The position numbers and the translations under genes were made by a program. Below, piece after piece: positions 13,501-21,401 of a stretch of DNA of 43,312 nt. The notes beneath the pieces were generated by a model. The model searched no databases, was not told where the DNA came from, and was given only the letters and a program-made list of their open reading frames with translations. This DNA comes from JABCPE02 sp963509715 (GTDB lineage: Bacteria > Bacteroidota > Bacteroidia > Flavobacteriales > Weeksellaceae): contig CAUPCB010000012.1 of the NCBI GenBank assembly GCA_963509715.1, positions 1 to 43,312 on the forward strand. The letters run 5' to 3'. Each line of letters starts with the position of its first letter. The first letter of the stretch is position 1.

Positions 13501-13883
13501 ATATGAGCTACGATTATTTTTTGTTTGTTGTTGATATTCAGTTGGTTAATCACTTCTGTTCTCAAAACCAAATTGGCGTTTTTAGTCCGCTCCTCCTGAT
13601 AAGGCTCTGTGTAGGAGTTGGGCAGATGCAGGACATTTTCTTCGCCGACAAGTTCCTCCATTTCGGTGGTTGTGTAGTGGGAATCTTCCTTGTCATCGGT
13701 AATCAAAAGAATGGTTTTTTGCTGGCTTAGGAAAGCCTCGGCAGCGAGAATGCTCACGGCGGAACCTACTGCTCCTTTCACGGAAAGATGCTCGGCTTTT
13801 TCCCAGTTTTGAAAAATCTCTTCTCCGAAATTTTGGTTTAAAAGTTTGGTTAATAGTGACTTGTCTATCGTTTGTAAGCTCAT
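10521..13883 (-). CDS. mfd: Transcription-repair coupling factor Mfd
   Basis: Mfd removes RNA polymerase stalled at DNA damage and recruits UvrA. The 1120-residue protein has the full domain set: UvrB-like N-terminal part (about 1-340), CarD-like polymerase-interaction domain around residue 445 (QVGDYITHIDHGIGKFMGL), superfamily 2 translocase with Walker A GDVGFGKTE near 593 and DEEH near 690, helicase C-terminal motifs (GRVGRSDRKAF), and the C-terminal TRCF domain (about 980-1090). It is close to the E. coli length of 1148. It is on the minus strand downstream of the secreted repeat protein gene, with its own likely promoter. Confidence 0.97.
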   Translation of the reverse strand: MSLQTIDKSLLTKLLNQNFGEEIFQNWEKAEHLSVKGAVGSAVSILAAEAFLSQQKTILLITDDKEDSHYTTTEMEELVGEENVLHLPNSYTEPYQEERTKNANLVLRTEVINQLNINNKQKIIVAHISALNEKVLKKEDFKMISHRIKTGEKLDFDFTEELLNQFHFNLTDFVSEPGEFAVRGGIVDVFSYSNEKPFRITFFGNEIESIKTFDIETQLSVEKVDEFQLVSNINLSTQGEKVPFFDLLPSDSLIIIKNAYSCLDKIENFYQKAQNQFDKLSKTIKHREPHELFLSSEEFSRCFQKFRTIDFSNSPSSITIQLSQTPQPSFHKNFELLIEDLITKKEQGYEVWISFSSEKQKDRLTEIIETLATEHQQDAVNHLFTAFQSELHEGFVDSHHKIAVYTDHQIFDRYQRFKTKDSFAKSEHLTLKDLMQLQVGDYITHIDHGIGKFMGLVKVNNDGKTQECFKLSYKNGDLLYVSIHSLHKISKYNGSEGKEIALSKLGSPAWKNLKQKTKAKVKQIAFDLIKLYAQRKTSKGFAFSPDTYLQDELEASFIYEDTPDQEKATHDVKKDMEAETIMDRLICGDVGFGKTEVAIRAAFKAATDGKQVAVLVPTTILAFQHFRSFTERLKDFPINVSYLNRFRTAKQKKETLEGLESGKIDIVIGTHQLVSDKVKFKDLGLLIIDEEHKFGVNVKDKLKTLKTNIDTLTLTATPIPRTLQFSLMAARDLSVIKTPPPNRQPVETQLIGFDEETLRDTISYELQRDGQVYFINNRIDNLKEITGLVQRLVPDARIITGHGQLDGKELEERVLDFMDGKYDVLISTTIVESGVDVPNANTIFINDAQRFGIADLHQMRGRVGRSDRKAFCYLITPPYDMITSDARKRLEAIEQFSDLGSGFQIAMKDLEIRGAGDLLGAEQSGFINEMGFETYQKLMQEALEELQDDESFEELFNNEEDRKKLFKSVKEVNIDTDFELMLPDHYVDSTSERLLLYQRLAEIENKKELEKFQNELEDRFGKLPEEAVNLLKSVELKWLAAEIGFEKIVMKKGVFLGYFPDNPQDKFYQSEKFKHLLNYLTQNPSQAQLKEKNNQLLMRKDSMESIEEINQLLSSINKPA

Positions 13884-13907
13884 TTTTTAATATGGATTAA
13901 ATGACAA

Positions 13908-13940
13908 GAAGCGATTTCAGAATTGCTCCGAAATCGTTTC
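13908..13940 (-). other. Stem-loop in the mfd leader
   Basis: Arms 13908-13918 and 13930-13940 form an 11-bp stem with one G-U pair and an 11-base loop. It begins about 10 bases after the predicted start of the mfd transcript and has no T-run, so it is not a standard terminator. It could stabilise the mRNA or control translation. Confidence 0.5.
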
Positions 13941-13950
13941 TCTATTTGTG

Positions 13951-13958
13951 CAAAGGTA
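13951..13958 (-). promoter_or_regulatory. -7 promoter element of mfd
   Basis: On the minus strand TACCTTTG matches TAnnTTTG, 67 bases upstream of the mfd ATG and between the upstream gene's stop (13980) and mfd. No TTTG at 19 bp. Confidence 0.45.
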
Positions 13959-13979
13959 AGATTATTTACCGAAAAAATC

Positions 13980-16454
13980 CTATCTCATGTAATGTGCAAA
14001 GTACAAACAGCTTGTCTGTAAGTCTTTTACGGTTTGGGTTCGTTTGTAATGCTTTTTCAGCTCCGCGAAGTAAGTTCGAAATTTTTCTCTCTTTGTCAGA
14101 TTCATTTGAGCTTCAAAAACTTTTATTTTCTCTGAATAATCTGGGTCAGAATAGTCGATATAAAAATTCTGATTGGCTTCCCATTGATAGAATTTTCCTT
14201 GCTCTGCGCTTGCCATTTGGAAAAGAATTCTGGCTTTTTGCTCTTTGTTTTTAGAGTGTTTTAGGGCCTTTTCGTAGTAACTGATAGCAAGGTCAAAATT
14301 ATCTGGCTCTATAAATCCGCTGTCGTAAAAGGTTTTGTAAGAGAAATCGTATTTTCTCTCGCTTGCCTGTTCATGGAAATGGAATTTAGGGCTGTTGGCG
14401 TTGTTCATATCCAAAGTGAAAAGTTCACGGAAATACCCTAAAACAGAGGTATTGTAGAGTAGGTTGCCGATGAGTTGATTGGCTTTCACACCTTTCACGG
14501 ATTTTTCTTTTCCTATTTCTTCGAGCTGAATCAGGGCTTGTGCAAGTTCTAACTTGTTCATTTTCTGTTTAATAAAAGGGAAGAAGCTGAGGTCTTCGGC
14601 TTTCATGGATACTTCCTGCGGACTGTCAAAACTTTCCCATACATTATGCCCGAAAACAAGGCTTGAAATATGGTTGTAGCCATCGTATTTATCTTTGAAA
14701 TAGTCTTTTGCTTTCTCTTTATCATCGCCATAATAATAGGCGTTATTAATATAAATATCCTCAAAACTTCCTGCTTTTTCATAATGGGTTTTAGCCTTTT
14801 TGAAATCAGCCATTCGCATCGCATGGTCGCCGTAGATTAGTTCAAAGAAAGCCTCTGCGTTAATGTTTTTTATAGACCGCTCGATGATGAATTTTTCAAA
14901 ACTCGTTTTGTTCGGTTTTTTGTAGAAGGCTTCTATTTTCTTTGTCAAAGCGAGATTTGGGTAATATTGCAGGGCGTGGATGCTGTTATTTAGAAGGAAT
15001 GATTTTGCATCTTGCTGTTCTACGAAATAGCGGTTGGCAATGATGTCAATAATAAAATCTCTGGTGCCGAGATAGTTATACCAGCCGTTTTCATTTTTGC
15101 TGGGTTCTTCTTGCAGGATTTTTCCGTATTTTTTCATTAGAATTTCCTCAAACTCTGGCGTTATTTTGGTTTGGGAAACGATTTCGTTCAGCATTTTCAT
15201 TTTTTCTATCTGCTGGATGTAGTCGGAATTGGTGGTTTTTATTTTATTTAAAACCAAATTACTTCCCTTGAAATCTTTATTCAGAAAACGGAGATAGGCA
15301 TCGCTGAGTTCCCAGAAAACATCTTTGGAAGTAGCCTTTATTTCAGAGATTATCTTTCGTAAATCTTCGGAAAAATCAGCTGTTTCTGCATCATAGTTTG
15401 TCCTTACAGGAAGGAGTTTGTCTTGGCATTTGTCTTTATTATTACAAGAAGGATAAGTCATGAGGTAGTTTCTCTCCAGCTCGTTAATCGCTCTGGCAGC
15501 GAGGACTTTTAGGATTTTAGAATCAGCATTGTTTTTCAGCATTTTCTGCATCAGCGGCACGGGATTGCTGTAGCCGTTGTAAGCCAAAAGGAAATACGCC
15601 ATATTTTTTTCTTCGGCGGTTTTAGCCTTGCTGAGCAGTCCTTCGAAATCGCCTGAATTAGAGAATTTCATAGAAGTGTAGGAGCTTTGTTTCAAATCTC
15701 TGCTGTGGATGAAAACTTTGAAAAAATTCCAGTTTGCGGCTTCTTTTTTGCCTAAACCATTCTGTGCGCCCGCCATTTGCTGTAAGGCATAATAATAAAT
15801 CGGCGATTTTAAATTCAAGGGAACAACCAAAGTTTCAAAATAATGAACCGCCTTTTGGTAGTTTCTCGTATAGTGGTTGAACCTTACGATTTGATAAGCG
15901 TACCGAAGTTTTATTTCCTTATTAGTAGTTGTTTGGTAGGCATTCAGCAGGCTTTCCATGGTTTTGGAATAGTTGAGCTGAGTGGCATTTTTCCTGTTTT
16001 TATCAACATCGAAATAAAACGAATCTTCATCTGCAACAAAACTAATCGCCATATAAGGTTCTAGTTCTTTGGCTTTGATGAGGTAGGTCAGCCCTTGTTT
16101 GTATTTATTAAAAAACTGAACGCCGAGTTTTTTACTTATAGAATGTGTAAGTTTCCCATGAGACCAGTCTTGAAGGTGTTTTAGACTGATAGTCTGCAAG
16201 AGTGCCAAAGTTTCATCATAGGAGAGCTTGTTGTCAAAATATTTTTGCCAAGATTCTATATTTTCGCTTCGGAATTTATTTTGGCTTTCATAAAAAGGCG
16301 TATCATAGGCCAATAAAAAAGGTTCGTATTCAGGAGCGTGTATCATTTCCTGAGCGAACAGGTTGAAATATTCATAGTCTAAATTGACATCCGTGCAGGC
16401 ATCTGCCTTATGAACAGCGAACAAAAGCGAGAGGGAAACAACAAGTTTTTTCAT
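13980..16454 (-). CDS. Large secreted TPR-like protein, unknown function
   Basis: The 824-residue protein has a signal peptide ending in AxA (MKKLVVSLSLLFAVHKADA, then Cys20). The Asp at -2 makes a lipobox unlikely, so it is probably a periplasmic protein. The body is alpha-helical with several TPR-like units, for example residues around YYEKALKHSKNKEQKARILFQMASAEQGK near the C-terminus, AMRMADFKKAKTHYEKAG, and YQKAVHYFETL. No catalytic motif was found. It starts 4 bases after the stop of the lipoprotein gene at 16459, so the two form one operon and may work together. Confidence 0.8.
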   Translation of the reverse strand: MKKLVVSLSLLFAVHKADACTDVNLDYEYFNLFAQEMIHAPEYEPFLLAYDTPFYESQNKFRSENIESWQKYFDNKLSYDETLALLQTISLKHLQDWSHGKLTHSISKKLGVQFFNKYKQGLTYLIKAKELEPYMAISFVADEDSFYFDVDKNRKNATQLNYSKTMESLLNAYQTTTNKEIKLRYAYQIVRFNHYTRNYQKAVHYFETLVVPLNLKSPIYYYALQQMAGAQNGLGKKEAANWNFFKVFIHSRDLKQSSYTSMKFSNSGDFEGLLSKAKTAEEKNMAYFLLAYNGYSNPVPLMQKMLKNNADSKILKVLAARAINELERNYLMTYPSCNNKDKCQDKLLPVRTNYDAETADFSEDLRKIISEIKATSKDVFWELSDAYLRFLNKDFKGSNLVLNKIKTTNSDYIQQIEKMKMLNEIVSQTKITPEFEEILMKKYGKILQEEPSKNENGWYNYLGTRDFIIDIIANRYFVEQQDAKSFLLNNSIHALQYYPNLALTKKIEAFYKKPNKTSFEKFIIERSIKNINAEAFFELIYGDHAMRMADFKKAKTHYEKAGSFEDIYINNAYYYGDDKEKAKDYFKDKYDGYNHISSLVFGHNVWESFDSPQEVSMKAEDLSFFPFIKQKMNKLELAQALIQLEEIGKEKSVKGVKANQLIGNLLYNTSVLGYFRELFTLDMNNANSPKFHFHEQASERKYDFSYKTFYDSGFIEPDNFDLAISYYEKALKHSKNKEQKARILFQMASAEQGKFYQWEANQNFYIDYSDPDYSEKIKVFEAQMNLTKREKFRTYFAELKKHYKRTQTVKDLQTSCLYFAHYMR

Positions 16455-16458
16455 AATT

Positions 16459-17421
16459 CTATAAAGTATATTTTTCTACAAATTTACTATCCAGATGATA
16501 GTATACAATATTATAATGGTCTAATTTTTTATCCAAAAAATGTTTTACTTCGTCTAATTGGCTTTGAGAAATTTCCTCAATCTTGATTTTAAATCCTTTG
16601 CTGAGGTACACACCAAAATAAAAATCATCTTCCAATACTTCAAATTCTGTTTCAGAAATCTTTTTAAAGTTTTTGTTTTGAGATAAATCGTTTATCGTCA
16701 GCGCATTGATGAGTTTCTTTTTCCCGACATGATTGCTCACGATTCCCCAAGAGTATAAAGGAAGGGCAATGTCCATTTTTATGGGATATTCCTCAATGTT
16801 CATTAGATAATTTTTGAGTGTGGGAACATCTAGAATTGAATTTTTCGGCTGGTTTTCTAGTGGCGAATAAGTGGCGTAGCACATTAGATAAACCTTTTCC
16901 ACGGGTGGAAATCCTGTTTTTTCTTTGTCTTTCACTTGGTGAAGCCGAAGGGTGCAGGTGATTTTTTGTTTTGAAATATTTTTTAGTTCCTCTAAAAACA
17001 GGAAATAATCTTCTCTCGTTTGTTCCGTCCAGTCGCAGTCTATTTGTATTTCGGAAGTCAGGGAGAGTTTGTTTTCGTTTTTTATATTTTCTATAAGAGA
17101 AAGAGTATTTTTAGCAAGGGAATGGATTTCTTCTTTTTTGATTCCAAAAAAAGTTCGATTCGTTATGAAAATAACAGGCGTGAGAGGAAGGCTGCTTTTC
17201 TCCGAAAAATGAATTTTCCCAACAGGAGTAAATTTGCCATCTTTTTTATCAATATCAAAAAATCTGGTGTATATGGTCTGTGATTGGGATTTTTTCAGGT
17301 TTTCTTGCTCTTTTTTGTCCAAATTCCACTCTGTTCGCCAGTAATAAAAAGAGTAAGAATGCTCTTTCGGATTAGAACAATTGATAAGTAAAAATAAAAT
17401 AAAAATATGGAATAATTTCAT
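16459..17421 (-). CDS. Predicted lipoprotein, unknown function
   Basis: From ATG 17421 the protein has 320 residues and a lipoprotein signal: MKLFHIFILFLLINCSNPKE, lipobox LINC, Cys15. A longer frame reaches 17487 but would place 22 residues before this signal, so it is rejected. The mature part alternates beta strands and helices, with repeated aromatic/acidic patches (YYWRTEWNLDKKE, QIDCDWTEQTREDYFLFLEEL, YPIKMDIALPLYSWGI) suggestive of a TIM-barrel-like fold, but no family was recognised. It is the first gene of a two-gene operon with the secreted repeat protein and is transcribed divergently from rplC. Confidence 0.8.
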   Translation of the reverse strand: MKLFHIFILFLLINCSNPKEHSYSFYYWRTEWNLDKKEQENLKKSQSQTIYTRFFDIDKKDGKFTPVGKIHFSEKSSLPLTPVIFITNRTFFGIKKEEIHSLAKNTLSLIENIKNENKLSLTSEIQIDCDWTEQTREDYFLFLEELKNISKQKITCTLRLHQVKDKEKTGFPPVEKVYLMCYATYSPLENQPKNSILDVPTLKNYLMNIEEYPIKMDIALPLYSWGIVSNHVGKKKLINALTINDLSQNKNFKKISETEFEVLEDDFYFGVYLSKGFKIKIEEISQSQLDEVKHFLDKKLDHYNIVYYHLDSKFVEKYTL

Positions 17422-17474
17422 AGATTTCAAAGTTCCAAAACAATAAAAAAATACAGAAAAAAAACAACTTACAG

Positions 17475-17505
17475 TTTGTAGTTTCAAAAAAAAACCTTAA
17501 ATTTG
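17475..17505 (+). promoter_or_regulatory. Promoter of the rplC (S10-type) operon
   Basis: TTTG (17475-17478), 19 bp, TAAATTTG (17498-17505): an exact Bacteroidetes promoter with the same spacing as the rplK promoter. It shows that the ribosomal block starts at rplC here, without rpsJ. Confidence 0.88.
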
Positions 17506-17610
17506 CACACTTGTTTGGTGGGGAGATTGTGTTTATTCATAAATAAAATCTGTATAAACCACTGAATATGAGTGTAAAGAAAATAATTTAAATAAATTTT
17601 TAATTATACA
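17506..17610 (+). promoter_or_regulatory. Structured 5' leader of rplC (possible L4-type control site)
   Basis: Four nested helices can form: ACACT/AGTGT (17507-17511 with 17571-17575), GTGG/CCAC (17518-17521 with 17559-17562), AGATT/AATCT (17524-17528 with 17547-17551), and TTATT/AATAA near a CATA loop (17538-17541). The rod starts at the predicted transcript 5' end. S10 operons of other bacteria are controlled by L4 through a leader; the role here is inferred. Confidence 0.45.
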
Positions 17611-18234
17611 ATGTCAGGTATTATTGGTAAAAAAATCGGTATGACCTCTTTGTTTAACGAAGAAGGAAAAAACATTCCTTGTACAGTTATCCAAGCTGGT
17701 CCGTGCTCGGTTTTACAGGTCAGAACCGAAGAAGTTGATGGTTATTCAGCTATTCAATTAGGTTTCGATGACAAGAGTGAAAAGAATGTCGGAAAGGCAT
17801 TAGCTGGTCATTTTAAAAAGGCTGGTTCTGCTCCTAAGGCGAAAATCGTAGAATTCCACAATGGGTTCGAAGATGTGAAATTAGGAGATGAAGTGAATGT
17901 GGATATCTTTGTAGAAGGAGAGTATGTGGATGTTACAGGAACTTCAAAAGGTAAAGGTTTCCAAGGTGTTGTTAAAAGACATGGTTTTGGTGGTGTAATG
18001 CAGCAGACTCATGGACAGCACAATAGATTGAGAGCTCCGGGTTCTATCGGTGCGGGTTCAGATCCATCAAGAGTTTTCAAAGGCTTGAGAATGGCTGGTA
18101 GAATGGGAGGTGAGCAGGTTACTGTTCAAAACCTTCAAGTGTTAAAAGTGGATAAAGAACAAAATCTTTTAATAGTAAAAGGTGCTGTTCCGGGAGCTAA
18201 AAATTCTTATGTAATTATCAGAAAATGGAATTAG
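17611..18234 (+). CDS. rplC: 50S ribosomal protein L3
   Basis: L3 is an early assembly protein near the peptidyl-transferase centre. The 207-residue sequence has the family start (GIIGKKIGMTSLFNEEG) and the signature FQGVVKRHGFGG at about residues 113-124 with the following MQQTHGQHNRLRAPGSIG loop, which reaches toward the catalytic centre. It is the first gene of the block and follows its own promoter and leader. The end overlaps rplD by 10 bases, implying coupled translation. Confidence 0.98.
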   Translation: MSGIIGKKIGMTSLFNEEGKNIPCTVIQAGPCSVLQVRTEEVDGYSAIQLGFDDKSEKNVGKALAGHFKKAGSAPKAKIVEFHNGFEDVKLGDEVNVDIFVEGEYVDVTGTSKGKGFQGVVKRHGFGGVMQQTHGQHNRLRAPGSIGAGSDPSRVFKGLRMAGRMGGEQVTVQNLQVLKVDKEQNLLIVKGAVPGAKNSYVIIRKWN

Positions 18235-18854
18235 TAGTATTAAATACATCAGGAAAAGAAACCGGAAGAAAGGTACAGTTAGACGATGCTATCTTTGGTA
18301 TCGAGCCTAACCAGCACGCGGTTTACTTAGAAGTGAAACAATATCTTGCGGCTCAAAGACAAGGTACGCATAAGTCTAAAGAAAGAAGTGAAATCACTGC
18401 TTCTACTAAAAAATTGAAGAAACAGAAAGGTTCTGGTTCTGCAAGATACGGGGATATCAAATCACCTGTATTCAAAGGAGGGGGTAGAGTTTTCGGACCT
18501 AAGCCAAGAGATTATAGATTTAAATTAAATAAAGCATTAAAAAGATTAGCGAAAAAATCTGTTCTTTCTCAAAAAATGAGAGAAGATTCTATCAAAGTTT
18601 TAGAAGAGTTGAATTTCTCTGCTCCTAAAACTAAAGATTTTGTTAATGTAGTGAATGCTTTAGGTTTGGAAGGTAAGAAGTCATTGTTTATTCTTGCTGA
18701 AGCAAACAAGAATGTATTTTTATCTTCAAGAAACTTACCAAAAGCAAAAGTGATGAATTATAACGAAATTTCTTCTTATGATTTAATCAACGCTGGTCAG
18801 GTAGTATTCTTCGAAGGTGCAGTAGAGAAGTTTCAAGAAAATTTAAGAAAATAA
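18225..18854 (+). CDS. rplD: 50S ribosomal protein L4
   Basis: L4 lines the exit tunnel through a long loop and in several bacteria represses its own operon. The 209-residue protein contains the tunnel loop (about residues 45-95, KKQKGSGSARYGDIKSPVFKG) and the globular part that binds 23S rRNA. The start ATG lies within the end of rplC. It may act on the folded leader at 17506-17610, but no binding evidence is visible. Confidence 0.97.
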   Translation: MELVVLNTSGKETGRKVQLDDAIFGIEPNQHAVYLEVKQYLAAQRQGTHKSKERSEITASTKKLKKQKGSGSARYGDIKSPVFKGGGRVFGPKPRDYRFKLNKALKRLAKKSVLSQKMREDSIKVLEELNFSAPKTKDFVNVVNALGLEGKKSLFILAEANKNVFLSSRNLPKAKVMNYNEISSYDLINAGQVVFFEGAVEKFQENLRK

Positions 18855-18857
18855 ATC

Positions 18858-19145
18858 ATGTCAATCATTATTAAACCAATCATTTCGGAAAAAGCGACTT
18901 ATCTTACAGATTTGAGAGGACAGTATTCTTTTTTAGTAGATACTAAAGCGAATAAAATCCAAATTAAAAATGCTGTAGAAGAAGCTTATGGTGTAAAGGT
19001 AGCAAATGTTAGGACTATGATTTATGCTCCTAAAGTTTCTATGAAATACACTAAAAAAGGTCTTCAAGTTGGTAAAACTAACAAATTGAAGAAAGCAGTT
19101 ATAGAGCTTCAAGCAGGTGAAGTTATCGATGTTTTTGCAAATTAA
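18858..19145 (+). CDS. rplW: 50S ribosomal protein L23
   Basis: L23 sits at the exit of the ribosomal tunnel and is the docking site for trigger factor and SRP. The 95-residue protein starts with the typical IIIKPIISEKATYL and keeps the YTKKGLQVGKTNKLKKAVIEL loop and strand. Length is normal. It begins 3 bases after rplD and is followed by rplB after 22 bases. Confidence 0.97.
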   Translation: MSIIIKPIISEKATYLTDLRGQYSFLVDTKANKIQIKNAVEEAYGVKVANVRTMIYAPKVSMKYTKKGLQVGKTNKLKKAVIELQAGEVIDVFAN

Positions 19146-19167
19146 TAATTAATTATAAATAATAGTA

Positions 19168-19989
19168 ATGTCTGTTAGAAAATTAAAACCTATCACCCCG
19201 GGACAGAGATTCAGAATTGTAAACAATTTTGATGAAATTACTACCAACAAGCCAGAGAAATCTTTGACTTTTGGTATTAAGAAATCAGGTGGGCGTAACA
19301 ACACGGGTAAAATGACCATGCGTTACACCGGAGGTGGACACAAAAAGAAGTACAGAATCATTGACTTTAAAAGAAACAAATTTAATGTTGATGCTACTGT
19401 AAAAACTGTAGAGTATGATCCAAACAGAACAGCTTTTATCGCATTACTAGAATATGCAGATGGAGAAAAGAGATATATCGTAGCTCCAGCTGGTATCAAA
19501 GTAGGGCAAAAAGTAGTTTCTGGGGAAAATGTAGCTCCTGAAATAGGGAATGCTATGAAATTGAAGAATATTCCTTTGGGTTCAGTAATTTCTTGTATAG
19601 AAATGAAACCAGGACAAGGAGCAATTCTTGCGAGAAGTGCAGGTTCTTCAGCACAGTTGACTTCAAGAGATGGAAAATACGCTATCGTTAAATTGCCTTC
19701 AGGAGAATCAAGAATGATCTTGGTAGAGTGTATAGCAATGATAGGTTCAGTATCAAACTCAGATCATCAGCTTACAGTTTCTGGTAAAGCAGGTAGAAGC
19801 AGATGGTTGGGTAGAAGACCTAGAACTAGAGCGGTAGTTATGAACCCAGTAGATCACCCAATGGGTGGTGGTGAAGGTAGATCATCTGGTGGTCACCCAA
19901 GATCTAGAAACGGTAAACCTGCTAAAGGTTACAAGACTAGAAAGAAAAACAAAGTGTCTAACCGTTACATCGTATCTAAAAGAAAATAA
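19168..19989 (+). CDS. rplB: 50S ribosomal protein L2
   Basis: L2 is one of the oldest ribosomal proteins and is needed for subunit joining and peptidyl transfer. The 273-residue sequence has the SH3-like and OB-fold parts and the C-terminal signature MNPVDHPMGGGEGRSSGGHPRSRNG, including the conserved His of the MNPVDHPMGGGEG loop. The basic end KKNKVSNRYIVSKRK is typical. It is separated from rpsS by only 2 bases. Confidence 0.98.
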   Translation: MSVRKLKPITPGQRFRIVNNFDEITTNKPEKSLTFGIKKSGGRNNTGKMTMRYTGGGHKKKYRIIDFKRNKFNVDATVKTVEYDPNRTAFIALLEYADGEKRYIVAPAGIKVGQKVVSGENVAPEIGNAMKLKNIPLGSVISCIEMKPGQGAILARSAGSSAQLTSRDGKYAIVKLPSGESRMILVECIAMIGSVSNSDHQLTVSGKAGRSRWLGRRPRTRAVVMNPVDHPMGGGEGRSSGGHPRSRNGKPAKGYKTRKKNKVSNRYIVSKRK

Positions 19990-19991
19990 TT

Positions 19992-20270
19992 ATGGCAAGA
20001 TCACTTAAGAAAGGACCTTTTATTCACCATTCATTAGAGAAAAAGGTTCAAGCAAATATAGAGTCTGGTAAAAAGACAGTAATTAAAACATGGTCTAGAG
20101 CATCTATGATTTCTCCAGACATGGTAGGACAAACTATAGCAGTGCACAATGGGAAATCTTTTATCCCTGTATATATCACTGAAAATATGGTAGGTCATAA
20201 GTTAGGCGAATTTTCTCCGACAAGATCTTTCAGAGGTCACGCGGGTAATAAAAATAAAGGTAGCAGATAA
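19992..20270 (+). CDS. rpsS: 30S ribosomal protein S19
   Basis: S19 lies in the head of the small subunit and contacts S13 and the A-site finger. The 92-residue protein starts MARSLKKGPFIHHSLEKKV and carries the signature GHKLGEFSPTRSFRGHAG near the end. Length is standard. It is tightly packed between rplB and rplV, 5 bases before rplV. Confidence 0.98.
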   Translation: MARSLKKGPFIHHSLEKKVQANIESGKKTVIKTWSRASMISPDMVGQTIAVHNGKSFIPVYITENMVGHKLGEFSPTRSFRGHAGNKNKGSR

Positions 20271-20275
20271 TAGTC

Positions 20276-20680
20276 ATGGGAATAAGAAAACAAAACAGTG
20301 CATTAGCTAGAAAAGCGGCAAATAGAGATGTGGTAAAAGCATGTCTAAATGATTGTCCTTCTTCTCCAAGAAAAATGAGATTAGTTGCTGATATCATCCG
20401 TGGAGAAAATGTAGATAAAGCATTATATATCCTAAAATACTCTAAAAAAGAGGCTTCTAATAAGTTAGAAAAATTGTTGTTATCAGCAATTGCTAACTGG
20501 CAGGTAAAAAACCCTAACGCTGATGTAGAAGAAGCAAATCTTTTTGTAAAAGAGATTTATGTGGATAGTGCTAGACAATTAAAAAGATTGAGACCAGCAC
20601 CACAAGGTAGAGGTTACAGAATTAGAAAAAGATCTAACCATGTGACTTTAATTTTAGGTAATAAATCAGAAAATCAATAA
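20276..20680 (+). CDS. rplV: 50S ribosomal protein L22
   Basis: L22 spans the large subunit and lines the exit tunnel with its beta hairpin. The 134-residue protein has an N-terminal extension of about 20 residues compared with E. coli (110 residues), then the family core (CPSSPRKMRLVADIIRGENVDKAL) and the tunnel hairpin RLRPAPQGRGYRIRKRSNHVTL. The next gene, rpsC, starts 7 bases later, the standard rplV-rpsC order. Confidence 0.97.
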   Translation: MGIRKQNSALARKAANRDVVKACLNDCPSSPRKMRLVADIIRGENVDKALYILKYSKKEASNKLEKLLLSAIANWQVKNPNADVEEANLFVKEIYVDSARQLKRLRPAPQGRGYRIRKRSNHVTLILGNKSENQ

Positions 20681-20687
20681 TCAAGGT

Positions 20688-21395
20688 ATGGGACAGAAGA
20701 CAAATCCAATTGGTAATAGATTAGGAATCATTAGAGGTTGGGATTCTAACTGGTTTGGAGGAAATGATTATGGAGATAGAATCGCAGAAGACTATAAGAT
20801 CAGAAGATACCTTGAGGCTAGATTATCTAAAGGTGGAATCTCCAGAATCTTTATAGAAAGAACATTAAAGTTAGTTACAGTTACAATCACTACAGCAAGA
20901 CCAGGTTTAATCATTGGTAAAGGTGGTCAAGAGGTTGATAAATTAAAAGAAGAGTTAAAGAAAATCACTGATAAGGATATTCAAATTAACATCTTTGAAA
21001 TTAAGAGACCAGAATTAGATGCTGTATTGGTTGCAGATAGCATCGCTAAGCAAATTGAAAACAGAATTTCTTACAGAAGAGCTGTTAAAATGGCTATCGC
21101 TGGTTCTATGAGAATGGGAGCAGAGGGAATAAAAGTTCAGATTTCTGGAAGATTGAACGGAGCTGAAATGGCAAGATCAGAATCTTTCAAAGAAGGAAGA
21201 ATTCCTCTATCTACATTCAGAGCAGATATAGATTATCATATCGCAGAAGCACACACTACTTATGGTAGATTGGGTGTTAAAGTGTGGATTATGAAGGGAG
21301 AAGTATATGGTAAGAGAGAGCTTTCTCCACTTGTAGGACAACCACAAAAGAAAGGACCTACATCAGGAGGAGGTAAAAAAAGAGAAAGAAAATAA
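20688..21395 (+). CDS. rpsC: 30S ribosomal protein S3
   Basis: S3 helps form the mRNA entry channel and its helicase-like activity. The 235-residue protein starts MGQKTNPIGNRLGIIRGWDS, has a KH domain with the GxxG loop in RPGLIIGKGGQEVDKLK, and a C-terminal domain (SGRLNGAEMARSE...GRLGVKVWIMKGE). The tail is short, Lys/Gly-rich and ends in KKRERK. It is followed by an unusually large gap of 93 bases before rplP. Confidence 0.98.
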   Translation: MGQKTNPIGNRLGIIRGWDSNWFGGNDYGDRIAEDYKIRRYLEARLSKGGISRIFIERTLKLVTVTITTARPGLIIGKGGQEVDKLKEELKKITDKDIQINIFEIKRPELDAVLVADSIAKQIENRISYRRAVKMAIAGSMRMGAEGIKVQISGRLNGAEMARSESFKEGRIPLSTFRADIDYHIAEAHTTYGRLGVKVWIMKGEVYGKRELSPLVGQPQKKGPTSGGGKKRERK

Positions 21396-21401
21396 TTAAT
21401 G

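Noticed and set aside
17422..17487. Longer start of the lipoprotein gene at 16459
   Set aside because: It would bury the lipoprotein signal peptide 22 residues inside the protein.
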